A stretch of DNA of 64,000 nt from Rhodoferax_B ferrireducens_A (GTDB taxonomy: Bacteria; Pseudomonadota; Gammaproteobacteria; Burkholderiales; Burkholderiaceae_C). The notes beneath the pieces were generated by a model, which was not told the origin of the DNA, made no database searches, and worked only from the letters and a program-made list of their open reading frames with translations. Of the stretch, positions 50,501 through 57,226 are shown one piece after another. Each line of letters begins with the position of its first letter. Within the stretch, counting starts at the first letter, position 1. The translations under genes were made by a program, and so were the position numbers. The stretch is taken from the NCBI RefSeq assembly GCF_031458075.1, contig NZ_JAVDXT010000001.1:1736001-1800000 (forward strand), in the 5' to 3' direction.

Positions 50501-51513
50501 TGGTGGTCGACGACAGCGACATCAACCTGGATGTGACCAAGCGCATTCTCGAACTGGAGGGTGCGCAGGTTCGGCTGGCGAGCAATGGGCAGGAGGCTTT
50601 TGAGCTGCTGGAGGCCAAGCCGTTCGCCATCGACGTGGTGCTGATGGATGTGCAGATGCCGGTGCTTGACGGCCACGATGCGACGCGGCGCATCCGCCTG
50701 GAGCTCAGCCTGGCCGACTTGCCCATCATCGCTTTGACCGCTGGCGCGCTGAGCAGCGAGCGCCAGCGGGCGGCCGCAGCCGGAATGGATGACTACATCA
50801 CCAAGCCGTTCGATGCGAAGGCCCTGGTGGGTAGCATCTTGCGCCATGTGAAGCCCGTGGGCGGCCCGTTGCCGCGGCAGACCGAGATGGCCCGTGAAAT
50901 GCCGTCGCCGGCCGTGCCCTCCTGGATGGAGATCGAGGGAATCAACGCCAGCGATGCGCGAGAGCGCCTGAGCGGCGATTTCGACCTGTTCCGGTCCATG
51001 CTGAAACGCCTGCTGCGCGAGTTTGTCGACGTGGCGATTCCCGCGGAGGCGGTGGAAGCGCTGGCGCCGGGAGGGCTGGCGCTGCATGCTGGCCGCATGC
51101 ACAAGCTCCGGGGTGCCGCTGGCATGCTGGGCGCCCAGGAGATCCATAGGCTTGCGGGCGAGGCCGAGGCCGCCTGCGTTGCCGGCGAGGGCGCGCGGGC
51201 CGCGCAGCTGGCACAAAGCATTGGCGTTCTGTTGCGGAACCTGCGTACCTGTGCCGAACCTGCGCTGATGGCCGTCCAGCAGCGCAGCGAAGCGCTCGCA
51301 TTGCCGGGCGACGCTGCGCTGGAAGCGCAGTCCGTGGTCGATCTGGTGGCGCTGCTGCAGCAGCAGAGCTTGTCGGCGATGGGCCGGTTCCAGGTGCTGT
51401 CGCCGCAGCTTCGGCAATTCCTGAGCAAGGAGTCGTATGAACTGCTGAGCGACCATATCGACAACCTGCAGTTCAGCGATGCGGCCAAGGTGCTGGAGAC
51501 GAGCCAGCGTTAG
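47566..51513 (+). CDS. Giant hybrid histidine kinase with triplicated PAS domain, REC and Hpt
   Basis: 1315 residues, no membrane helices. PAS copies A (30-171), B (296-437) and C (438-579) are nearly identical 142-residue units. A different PAS lies between A and B (172-295; HSIVSVTDRAGRIVDANDGF), and a fifth at about 580-715. HisKA has His734 in NMSHEIRTPMNAVIG. HATPase follows (NLLSNAIKFT, GTGLGLSIVKRLV), then REC with Asp1028 in LMDVQMPVLDG, then Hpt with His1179 in MHKLRGAAG. The complete His-Asp-His relay would need a separate final regulator. AAAGG lies six bases before ATG 47566. Confidence 0.93.
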   Translation: MPKKIRPPVPMERDASTREHVTEERRQEALLKTGALQSAIFNSANFSSIATDAKGVIQIFNVGAERMLGYAAADVVNKITPADISDPQEVIARATALSIELGTAIAPGFEALVFKASRGIEDIYELTYIRKDGSRFPAVVSVTALRDAQDAIIGYLLIGTDNTARWQAEEALRENYALLRTLHLHSIVSVTDRAGRIVDANDGFCKISGYNRDELLGQTHHVVNSGVQTPAFWTEMWGSIASGQPWRGEICNRTKEGALYWVDSIIAPFMGEDGHTKRYISVRTDITARKQAEESLLKAGALQSAIFNSANFSSIATDANGVIQIFNVGAERMLGYAATDVTNKITPADISDPQELIVRAKALSVELETPITPGFEALVFKASRGIEDIYELTYIRKDGSRFPAVVSVTALRDAQNAIIGYLLIGTDNTARQQAEEALLKAGALQSAIFNSANFSSIATDANGVIQIFNVGAERMLGYAAADVVNKITPADISDPQEVIARARELSVELETTIAPGFEALVFKASRGIEDIYELTYIRKDGSRFGAVVSVTALRDAQDAIIGYLLIGTDNTARQQVEEERQKLDQRLRDQHFYTRSLIESNIDALMATDPRGIITDVNKQTEALTGCTRDELIGAPFKNYFTDPYLAEAGIKRVLNEGKLTNYELTARARDGKLTVVSYNASTFHDRDRSLQGVFAAARDITERKQYEESLREATHKAEQANRAKSEFLANMSHEIRTPMNAVIGLAYLLGQTVLDAEQVAFVAKVKLASKSLLLVLNNVLDLSKIEAGELIVENTAFSLGSLLQELRDVMAVQADAKGITFRIDAPDDLPGALEGDATRLNQILTNLLSNAIKFTAHGGVTLHVYQLAATPQRVTLGFSVQDTGIGIAPDVRERLFAPFAQADASITRRFGGTGLGLSIVKRLVKLMGGEVALDSTPGVGSEFRVSLDFALLSREALVRLEASPVVPGEPALSGLRILVVDDSDINLDVTKRILELEGAQVRLASNGQEAFELLEAKPFAIDVVLMDVQMPVLDGHDATRRIRLELSLADLPIIALTAGALSSERQRAAAAGMDDYITKPFDAKALVGSILRHVKPVGGPLPRQTEMAREMPSPAVPSWMEIEGINASDARERLSGDFDLFRSMLKRLLREFVDVAIPAEAVEALAPGGLALHAGRMHKLRGAAGMLGAQEIHRLAGEAEAACVAGEGARAAQLAQSIGVLLRNLRTCAEPALMAVQQRSEALALPGDAALEAQSVVDLVALLQQQSLSAMGRFQVLSPQLRQFLSKESYELLSDHIDNLQFSDAAKVLETSQR
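47653..49302 (+). repeat. Three 426-base coding repeats (PAS units) in the hybrid kinase
   Basis: Units lie at 47653-48078, 48451-48876 and 48877-49302, each exactly 142 codons, from LLK(T/A)GALQSAIFNSANF to a conserved glutamate-rich end. Protein identity is very high and third-base differences are few, so duplication was recent or is kept uniform by gene conversion. Units 2 and 3 are directly adjacent; a different PAS separates 1 and 2. Confidence 0.93.
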
Positions 51514-51540
51514 GTTTCATCGGCCTGCATGCCTTTAGTT

Positions 51541-51594
51541 CAAAAAAGATAGCTGCTAGCGCAATATCTACCAGTGCTGGCAGCCATTTTTACT
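51541..51594 (+). repeat. Interspersed repeat between the hybrid kinase and the TonB receptor gene
   Basis: CAAAAAAGATAGCTGCTAGC, then GCAATATCTACCAGTGCTGG, then CAGCCATTTTTACT. Arms GCTGCTAGCGC and GTGCTGGCAGC pair well, and the end is T-rich. Because it fills the gap between two convergent genes, it may work as a terminator. Confidence 0.8.
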
Positions 51595-53789
51595 TAGAAG
51601 TCGAAGCTGGCACTCAGATTGACGCTGCGCGGTGCGCCGGCCACCAGGTAGCCGTAGCCCGAGTAGCCGCCGACCGACGCCCAGTAGCTCTTGTTGGCCA
51701 GGTTGTCGACCCGCAGGCGCAGGGTGACGAGCTTGCCTTGCACCTCGGTCAGGTAGCGGGCGCCGGCGTCCAGGCGGGTCCAGCCCGAGACCTTCAGCGT
51801 GTTGACCGCGTCGGCGTAGCTGGCGCCGGTGTAGACCACGCGGCCATCGAGTGCCAGGCCGGGCACGCCAGGCACATCCCACTCGGCACCCAGGTTAGCC
51901 TGGCGCTTGGGCACACCGATGACCTGTTTGCCGTCGGTGCTGGCCGAGCCGGTGGACTTTTGTTCGGCGCTGAGCAGGGTCAGGCCGCCCAGCAGGCGCA
52001 GGCCGCGGGTGGCTACGCCTTGCAGGGTCAACTCCACGCCTTGGTGGCGGTCTTTTCCGCTGGCGCTGAAGACATTGGTGCTGGTGTTGAGAAAGTCGCG
52101 CGGCCGTGTCGTGTCGAACAGGGCCAGGGTGCCGCCAAAGCGGCCCGAATCCCACTTCAGGCCGACTTCCTTTTGCTTGGAAACATAGGGCGACAAGGTG
52201 TCGCCCTTGTTCACGGCGGTGCTGGGCGCGGTGCTGCCCTGGGTCAGGCCTTCCACATAGTTGGCGTAGAGCGAGTACTGTTTGTTGAGCTTGTAGACCA
52301 CGCCGGCCATGGGGCTGAGGCGGCTCTTGTTGTAGTTGCTCGACAGTGCGCCGGTGCCGTAGTCGTAGTTGTCGATGTCCAGCGTCTGGTGCCGGGCGCC
52401 CAGGGTCAGCAGGGTGCTGCCGCCAAGCAGCGACAAGGTGTCGCCCAGCGCCAGGCTGGTCATGCCGGTGCGCCCGGTCAGCGCCGGCGAGGCCAGGGTG
52501 TTGCCGGTGAAGGCGGACGCGCTGATGGCCGGCAGCGGGGTCGCCACCGGGTTGTACAGGTTGGTGCTTTGTTGGTTGCCGAAGTCCATGGCGTAGGCGT
52601 TCTTCTTCTCCAGCCGGAAGCTGGCGGCCGAGACCACCCATTCATGGCCGACGGAGCCGGTCTGGAACTTGCCACGCAGGCCGGCCTCTGAAGTCAGCAC
52701 GCTGTCTTTGCGGGTGTTGTCGAAGCGGTAGGTGCTGCCGGCGCCGGTGCTGGCGTCGCTCAGCACCAGGTTGGCCAGGGAATTGGCCTCGCTGCTGCGG
52801 CGCGCGCCCAGGGCGGCCCAGGCGGTCAGGTGGTCGTTGATGTCGAATTCGCCGCGCAGCGTGCCGAACAGGTCGCGCTCGTTGGAGTACGCGCCGGGCT
52901 GGGCCCAGTTGGTGGCGTTGTCGGGCGCTGCTGGCACGCTGGTCAGGGCGCTGATGTCGACGTTGGTGCGGGTTTCTTTGAGCTTGTTTTCCTGCCAGCC
53001 GATGTCGCCCGACAGGCGCACATCGCGGCTGCGCCAGTCCACTGCGGCGGACAGCAGGCCGAGCTTGCTGTCCTCCTTGTCGACGGCAGTGCCGCCGCTG
53101 CGGGTGGCGGCGTTGACACGGATGCCGGTGGCATTGTCCGGGCCGAAGCGGTGCGCGATGTCGGCCGACACTGTGTTGGCGCCGCCGCTGCCCGTGCCCA
53201 CGGTGATGCGGTTCAGGTCTTCGTTGGGCGCGCGCTTGGGCACCAGGTTGATCGAGCCCCCAATGCCGCCGCCGCCCGGATTCGCGCCGTTCAGGAAGGT
53301 CGATGCGCCGCGCAGCACTTCGACGCGCTCGAACAGCTCGGTGGCGATGTACTGGCGCGGCAGCAGGCTGTACATGCCGTTGTAGGCCACGTCGTCCGAG
53401 CTCAGCAAAAAGCCGCGGATGAAATAGGACTCCTGGAAGTTGCCGAAACCCCGTGCCATGCGCACCGTCGGGTCGTTCTGCAGCACCTCGCCCACGCTTT
53501 GGGCCTGGCGGTCCTGGATCAACGCGTTGGTGTAGCTGGTGATGGAAAACGGCGTATCCATATTGTCCTTGGTGCCCAGGATGCCGGCCCGGCCGCCACG
53601 CGCCACCTGGCCGCCGGCGTAGGGCTTGCTCAGGCCTTCGGCCGAAGCGTCGGCGCTGGCGCTGACCTGTACGGCGGCCAGGGTGCCCGCGCTGTCGTTG
53701 CTGGATTGGCCGTGGGCAGCGATGCTGGCCAGGGTGAGCAGCACCGCGGATGCGACCGGCGCGGGTTGGAAGTTGCGGCTTTGTGCCAT
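51594..53789 (-). CDS. TonB-dependent siderophore receptor
   Basis: 731 residues. Signal peptide about 1-29 (FQPAPVASAVLLTLASIAAHG). The plug (about 60-185) contains TPFSITSYTNALIQDRQAQSVGEVLQNDPTVRM, SYFIRGFLLSSDDVAYNGMYSL and VEVLRGASTFLNGANPGGGGIGG. The 22-strand barrel ends GAPRSVNLSASFDF with the terminal Phe of outer-membrane proteins. It resembles hydroxamate/catecholate receptors such as FhuE or FpvA-like types, without an N-terminal signalling domain. AAGGA precedes ATG 53789. A Fur-box candidate lies 246 bases upstream. Siderophore identity unknown. Confidence 0.92.
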   Translation of the reverse strand: MAQSRNFQPAPVASAVLLTLASIAAHGQSSNDSAGTLAAVQVSASADASAEGLSKPYAGGQVARGGRAGILGTKDNMDTPFSITSYTNALIQDRQAQSVGEVLQNDPTVRMARGFGNFQESYFIRGFLLSSDDVAYNGMYSLLPRQYIATELFERVEVLRGASTFLNGANPGGGGIGGSINLVPKRAPNEDLNRITVGTGSGGANTVSADIAHRFGPDNATGIRVNAATRSGGTAVDKEDSKLGLLSAAVDWRSRDVRLSGDIGWQENKLKETRTNVDISALTSVPAAPDNATNWAQPGAYSNERDLFGTLRGEFDINDHLTAWAALGARRSSEANSLANLVLSDASTGAGSTYRFDNTRKDSVLTSEAGLRGKFQTGSVGHEWVVSAASFRLEKKNAYAMDFGNQQSTNLYNPVATPLPAISASAFTGNTLASPALTGRTGMTSLALGDTLSLLGGSTLLTLGARHQTLDIDNYDYGTGALSSNYNKSRLSPMAGVVYKLNKQYSLYANYVEGLTQGSTAPSTAVNKGDTLSPYVSKQKEVGLKWDSGRFGGTLALFDTTRPRDFLNTSTNVFSASGKDRHQGVELTLQGVATRGLRLLGGLTLLSAEQKSTGSASTDGKQVIGVPKRQANLGAEWDVPGVPGLALDGRVVYTGASYADAVNTLKVSGWTRLDAGARYLTEVQGKLVTLRLRVDNLANKSYWASVGGYSGYGYLVAGAPRSVNLSASFDF

Positions 53790-53820
53790 GGTGTTTCCTT
53801 GCAATTAAAGTTCGGCGTTT

Positions 53821-53876
53821 GCTATGGATAAAGTAGCTGCTCGCGCATATGGAATAAGCGCCAGAGGCCAATTTGG
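53821..53876 (+). repeat. Interspersed repeat upstream of the TonB receptor
   Basis: GCTATGGATAAAGTAGCTGC, then TCGCGCATATGGAATAAGCG, then CCAGAGGCCAATTTGG. It keeps TAGCTGCT, GCGCA and the GAGGCCAATTT end. It lies in the 5' leader of the receptor gene, 32 bases from its start, where a hairpin could affect expression. Confidence 0.75.
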
Positions 53877-54034
53877 TGTGGATGTGCCCCGCACCGCAGT
53901 CGCCGAGACAGGGGGAGGCCGATAGGCAAACCCAGCAACGGCCCGGCGGCGCGTGGAGGCGGCGGGGCAAAGAGGTTGGCTGGCTGCACGCCCGGCAGGG
54001 CATTGGCTTGCAAGAGCAGGCAGTTTAGCTTCGT

Positions 54035-54053
54035 AATACGAGTTATTCGCATT
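54035..54053 (-). promoter_or_regulatory. Fur-box candidate for the TonB receptor
   Basis: AATACGAGTTATTCGCATT is a 19-base imperfect palindrome: the half sites AATACGAGT and AATGCGAAT agree at seven of nine positions. It resembles the AATGCGAATAATTCGCATT-like sites expected for iron-regulated receptors in beta-proteobacteria. Location upstream of a siderophore receptor supports it. Confidence 0.5.
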
Positions 54054-54353
54054 TGACGGAGGGTTTGTACCCATGCTTTACCCCGCACGCCACCAAAAAA
54101 CAACAGCCATCCGCGCTATGGTGGCTGACCTGGGGTCAGCGGCCGTAGTTCTACAACGGCTGCAGGCAAGCCACCCGGCGGCGCATGGGCCGATGCCCGT
54201 CTTGCATGCCAGAGGCTTGTATCGGCATTGGCCGGCCCGGGGCTTTGTGGTTACATTCGCCGGCTTGCACGCGGCACCCTTATTGCTTACGTTTTGCTAC
54301 AAACTACGCTTATTTGATCTCTTAGCTCTTACTGCCTCTACCGGACAAAACAC

Positions 54354-56048
54354 ATGCCTTCTCCTTCTCGACTCAAGTCTTTGTCCATCTCCAGCCGCCT
54401 TGGACTGGGTTTCGGCTGCATGCTGGTACTGGTGATTGCCGTGGCCGCCGTCGGCCAGATCTCTGCCGGCATGGTGAACGGGCAAATGCGCCAGATCACC
54501 GGCACCAACGCCACCAAGACACGGCTGGTCAACAGCATGCTGGAAAGCGTCAGCACCCTGGGCATCCAGAGCCGCTCGGCCGCCATGCTGACCGAGATCG
54601 ACACCAAGCATTCGGCCGAGCTGGTCAAGCAGGTCCAGCAGACCCTGGAGCAGTACGACAAGCGCGAAGCCGCGCTGACCGAGCTGTTCAAGGCGGCAGA
54701 CACCACGCCCGCCGAGCAAAAGCTGCTGAAAGACATTGCCGATATCGGCCGCAAGACCCGGCCTGATCTGATGGAAGCCATCAAGGCCTCGGTAGACGGC
54801 GACAGCGTGGCCGCCACCACCGGCCTGATGAGCCGGGTCGACCCCAGCGAAACCATCTGGCGCGCCAAGCTGGCCGAGCTGATCGAGCTGCAGAACAGCT
54901 TGAACAACGACACCACGGTCTCGGCCGAGCAAACCCAGAGCCGTGCCCGGCTGACCGGCGGCCTGCTGGTCTTGCTGTCGCTGGCCCTGGGCGGCCTGAT
55001 CGCCTGGCGCATCACCGGCAGCATCACCCAGCCGATTGGCCGCGCCGTGGTGGTGGCCGAGCGGATTGCCCGCGGTGACCTGACCTCGCAGGTCGAGGTG
55101 CGCATCCATGACGAAACCGGCCGCCTGCTGGAAGCCATTGCCGCCATGCAGGACCGGCTGCGCGCCATGGTCGGCGACATCGGCCAGACCGCGGAATCGA
55201 TCCAGGTCGCCAGTGCCGAGGTGGCCTCGGGCAATCTGGACCTGAGCCAGCGCACCGAGCAAGCGGCCAGCAATCTGCAGGGCGCGGCTACGGCTTTGTC
55301 AGACCTGACCGGCACGGTCAGCCACAGCGCGGGCTCGGCCCGCCAGGCGAATCAGCTGGCGGCCAGCGCATCCGAAGTCGCCACCCGCGGCGGCGAAGTG
55401 GTGCTGCAGGTGGTCAAGACCATGGACGAGATCAGCACCAGCTCGAAGAAGATCGCCGACATCATCAGCGTGATCGACGGCATCGCCTTCCAGACCAATA
55501 TCCTGGCGCTGAATGCCGCTGTTGAAGCTGCCCGCGCCGGCGAGCAGGGCCGCGGCTTTGCCGTGGTGGCCAGCGAGGTGCGTAGCCTGGCGGTGCGCGC
55601 GGCCACCGCGGCCCGTGAGATCAAGGCCTTGATCGGCAGCAGCGTGGAGCGGGTGCAGGTGGGCAACGACCTGGCCAGCCATGCGGGCCAGACCATCCAG
55701 GAGCTGGTGCAGTCGGTCAAGCGGGTGTCGGACATCATGGCCGAGATCACCTCGGCCACCGAAGAGCAAAGCCAGCGCATCGGCTCGGTCAGCCATTCGA
55801 TGGAGCAGCTGGAAAACGTGACCCAGCAAAATGCTGCCTTGGTGGAAGAGGGCGCAGCCGCCGCCGACAGCCTGCAGGACCAGGCCGGCAAGCTGACCCA
55901 GATGGTGCACGCCTTCCGCCTGAGCCGCGAAACCACCGATGGCCGCGCCTGGCAAGAAAATGCCCAGCCGGTGGCCGCACCACCGGTGCAAGCCAAGCCC
56001 GCTGCAGCTTTGGCCCGGGCCTCCGTGCCGGCCTTGCCCCGCCGCTGA
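54354..56048 (+). CDS. Methyl-accepting chemotaxis protein
   Basis: 564 residues. The first membrane helix is about 18-40 (LGFGCMLVLVIAVAAVGQI), with a four-helix-bundle periplasmic sensor of about 160 residues. The second helix (about 202-222; LTGGLLVLLSLALGGLIAWRI) is followed by HAMP and the signalling domain. The hairpin tip reads IDGIAFQTNILALNAAVEAARAGEQGRGFAVVASEVRSLAVR. The C-terminus is Ala/Pro-rich without the NWETF CheR tether. It resembles Tar/Tsr-type receptors with a 4HB_MCP sensor; ligand unknown. No CheA or CheW lies nearby. Confidence 0.93.
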   Translation: MPSPSRLKSLSISSRLGLGFGCMLVLVIAVAAVGQISAGMVNGQMRQITGTNATKTRLVNSMLESVSTLGIQSRSAAMLTEIDTKHSAELVKQVQQTLEQYDKREAALTELFKAADTTPAEQKLLKDIADIGRKTRPDLMEAIKASVDGDSVAATTGLMSRVDPSETIWRAKLAELIELQNSLNNDTTVSAEQTQSRARLTGGLLVLLSLALGGLIAWRITGSITQPIGRAVVVAERIARGDLTSQVEVRIHDETGRLLEAIAAMQDRLRAMVGDIGQTAESIQVASAEVASGNLDLSQRTEQAASNLQGAATALSDLTGTVSHSAGSARQANQLAASASEVATRGGEVVLQVVKTMDEISTSSKKIADIISVIDGIAFQTNILALNAAVEAARAGEQGRGFAVVASEVRSLAVRAATAAREIKALIGSSVERVQVGNDLASHAGQTIQELVQSVKRVSDIMAEITSATEEQSQRIGSVSHSMEQLENVTQQNAALVEEGAAAADSLQDQAGKLTQMVHAFRLSRETTDGRAWQENAQPVAAPPVQAKPAAALARASVPALPRR

Positions 56049-56184
56049 GTACACCGCAGCACATCGGCGCCAGTGCCGACAAGGCCGGTGTACTGGCTTA
56101 CACTCGACCGGATGCGATGCATTTTTTGCAATCCTGCACGTGTGAAGCACGGATGCACCGGCCCACAAAGCCTCTTCTTTTTTA

Positions 56185-56226
56185 ACGCGCACGGTGCAGC
56201 AAACCGTGCCGCGTGCTTTCTTTTTT
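56185..56226 (+). terminator. Hairpin with U-rich tail between the chemoreceptor gene and pssA
   Basis: Arms ACGCGCACGGT (56185-56195) and ACCGTG-c-CGCGT (56203-56214) pair with one bulge, followed by GCTTTCTTTTTT. This is a good rho-independent terminator for the chemoreceptor gene. It lies only 16 bases before the pssA start, so it could also act as an attenuator in the pssA leader. Confidence 0.6.
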
Positions 56227-56241
56227 GACAGGCGACCCGCC

Positions 56242-57057
56242 ATGCATAACGGCAAAGACTCCAGCCTCATATCCAACCCCGAAGTCCTGGTGCGCAAGCG
56301 CCGCAAGGGCATCTACATCCTGCCGAATCTGTTCACGCTGGCGGCCTTGTTTGGCGGCTTCTATGCCATCGTGATGGCGGTGAACGGCCGCTTCGACCAG
56401 GCTGCCGTCGGCGTGTTCTGCGCCATGGTGCTGGACAGCCTGGACGGCCGCGTGGCCCGCATGACCAATACCCAGAGCGCGTTTGGCGAGCAAATGGATT
56501 CGCTGTCCGACATGGTGTCGTTCGGCGCGGCGCCGGCCTTGATCGCCTACATCTGGTCGCTGAAGGACCTGGGTCGCTGGGGCTGGATCGCAGCTTTTGT
56601 TTACTGCGCCTGCGCGGCTTTGCGGCTGGCCCGTTTCAATGTGAATACCGGGGTGGTGGACAAGCGCTATTTCCAGGGCTTGCCATCGCCGGCTGCCGCT
56701 GCCTTGATGGCTGGCTTCATCTGGCTGATGAACGACCAGGAGATCGCGGGTGCGCACGTGGCCTGGCTGATGTTCGCGCTGGCGCTGTACTCGGGCCTGA
56801 GCATGGTGACCAATGCGCCGTTCTACAGCTTCAAGGATGTGCAGATGAAGAAGAGTGTGCCGTTTGCGGTTATCGTGTTGATCGCCCTGGGCATTGCCAT
56901 CATCAACATCCATCCGCCCATCGTGCTGTTCGGCGCGTTTGTGATCTACGGCTTCAGCGGCTACGGCGTGTACGCCTGGCGCAAGTTCAAGGGCGTGCAG
57001 ACCAGTGTCATCAGCACCTCCAAGGACGAACCCGACGAACGCGGCCTGCACAAATAA
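56242..57057 (+). CDS. pssA: CDP-diacylglycerol--serine O-phosphatidyltransferase
   Basis: 271 residues, inner membrane, about eight helices. It makes phosphatidylserine from CDP-diacylglycerol and serine. The CDP-alcohol phosphotransferase motif is complete: LDSLDGRVARMTNTQSAFGEQMDSLSDMVSFG. The start MHNGKDSSLISNPEVLVRKRRKGIYILPNLFTLAALFGG is typical of type II PssA in beta-proteobacteria. ATG 56242 is chosen over an upstream start inside the terminator hairpin. The neighbouring leucine genes are a common position for pssA in this group. Confidence 0.94.
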   Translation: MHNGKDSSLISNPEVLVRKRRKGIYILPNLFTLAALFGGFYAIVMAVNGRFDQAAVGVFCAMVLDSLDGRVARMTNTQSAFGEQMDSLSDMVSFGAAPALIAYIWSLKDLGRWGWIAAFVYCACAALRLARFNVNTGVVDKRYFQGLPSPAAAALMAGFIWLMNDQEIAGAHVAWLMFALALYSGLSMVTNAPFYSFKDVQMKKSVPFAVIVLIALGIAIINIHPPIVLFGAFVIYGFSGYGVYAWRKFKGVQTSVISTSKDEPDERGLHK

Positions 57058-57078
57058 AACGCGCTAGAATCCACCGCT

Positions 57079-57132
57079 ATGAACAAGATTTCGCTAGCCC
57101 TACTACTGATCCCCTCCGGGCGGAGACGGTAG
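57079..57132 (+). CDS. Leucine-rich leader peptide of the leuA attenuator
   Basis: 17-residue ORF MNKISLALLLIPSGRRR with four leucine codons in a five-codon window. Three of them are CTA, rare in this G+C-rich genome, so translation should stall when charged leucyl-tRNA is scarce. It begins 21 bases after the pssA stop, has a TAGAAT -10 candidate at 57065-57070, and is followed by a terminator hairpin before leuA. Pattern fits classical branched-chain amino-acid attenuation. Too short to be recognised by family. Confidence 0.75.
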   Translation: MNKISLALLLIPSGRRR

Positions 57133-57153
57133 CGCACGCGCAATTCCAGTCAC

Positions 57154-57187
57154 AACGGCCCGTATGCACCAGCAACGGGCCGTTTTT
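57154..57187 (+). terminator. Attenuator hairpin upstream of leuA
   Basis: Arms AACGGCCCGT (57154-57163) and ACGGGCCGTT (57175-57184) are perfectly complementary with an 11-base loop, and TTTTT ends at 57187. It lies between the leucine-rich leader peptide and leuA, 40 bases before the leuA start. Premature termination when leucine is plentiful is the expected effect. Confidence 0.8.
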
Positions 57188-57226
57188 CATTGGGTTGCTG
57201 GTTTTAGAAACTTGAGAGAAGTCACC

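Larger units (their letters stand above)
53790..54353. other. Divergent intergenic region between the receptor and chemoreceptor genes
   Basis: 564 bases. It holds an interspersed repeat (53821-53876), a Fur-box candidate (54035-54053) and two adjacent hairpins: GCTGACC/GGTCAGC at 54124-54140 and GCCGT/ACGGC at 54142-54160. Reading frames through it lack the codon pattern of real genes. The part nearest the chemoreceptor (54280-54353) is A+T-rich and probably carries its promoter, though no sigma-28 consensus was seen. Confidence 0.5.

Noticed and set aside
54073..54435. Plus-strand reading frame ahead of and into the chemoreceptor gene
   Set aside because: It overlaps the real chemoreceptor start in another frame, lacks a ribosome-binding site and has no recognisable protein pattern.
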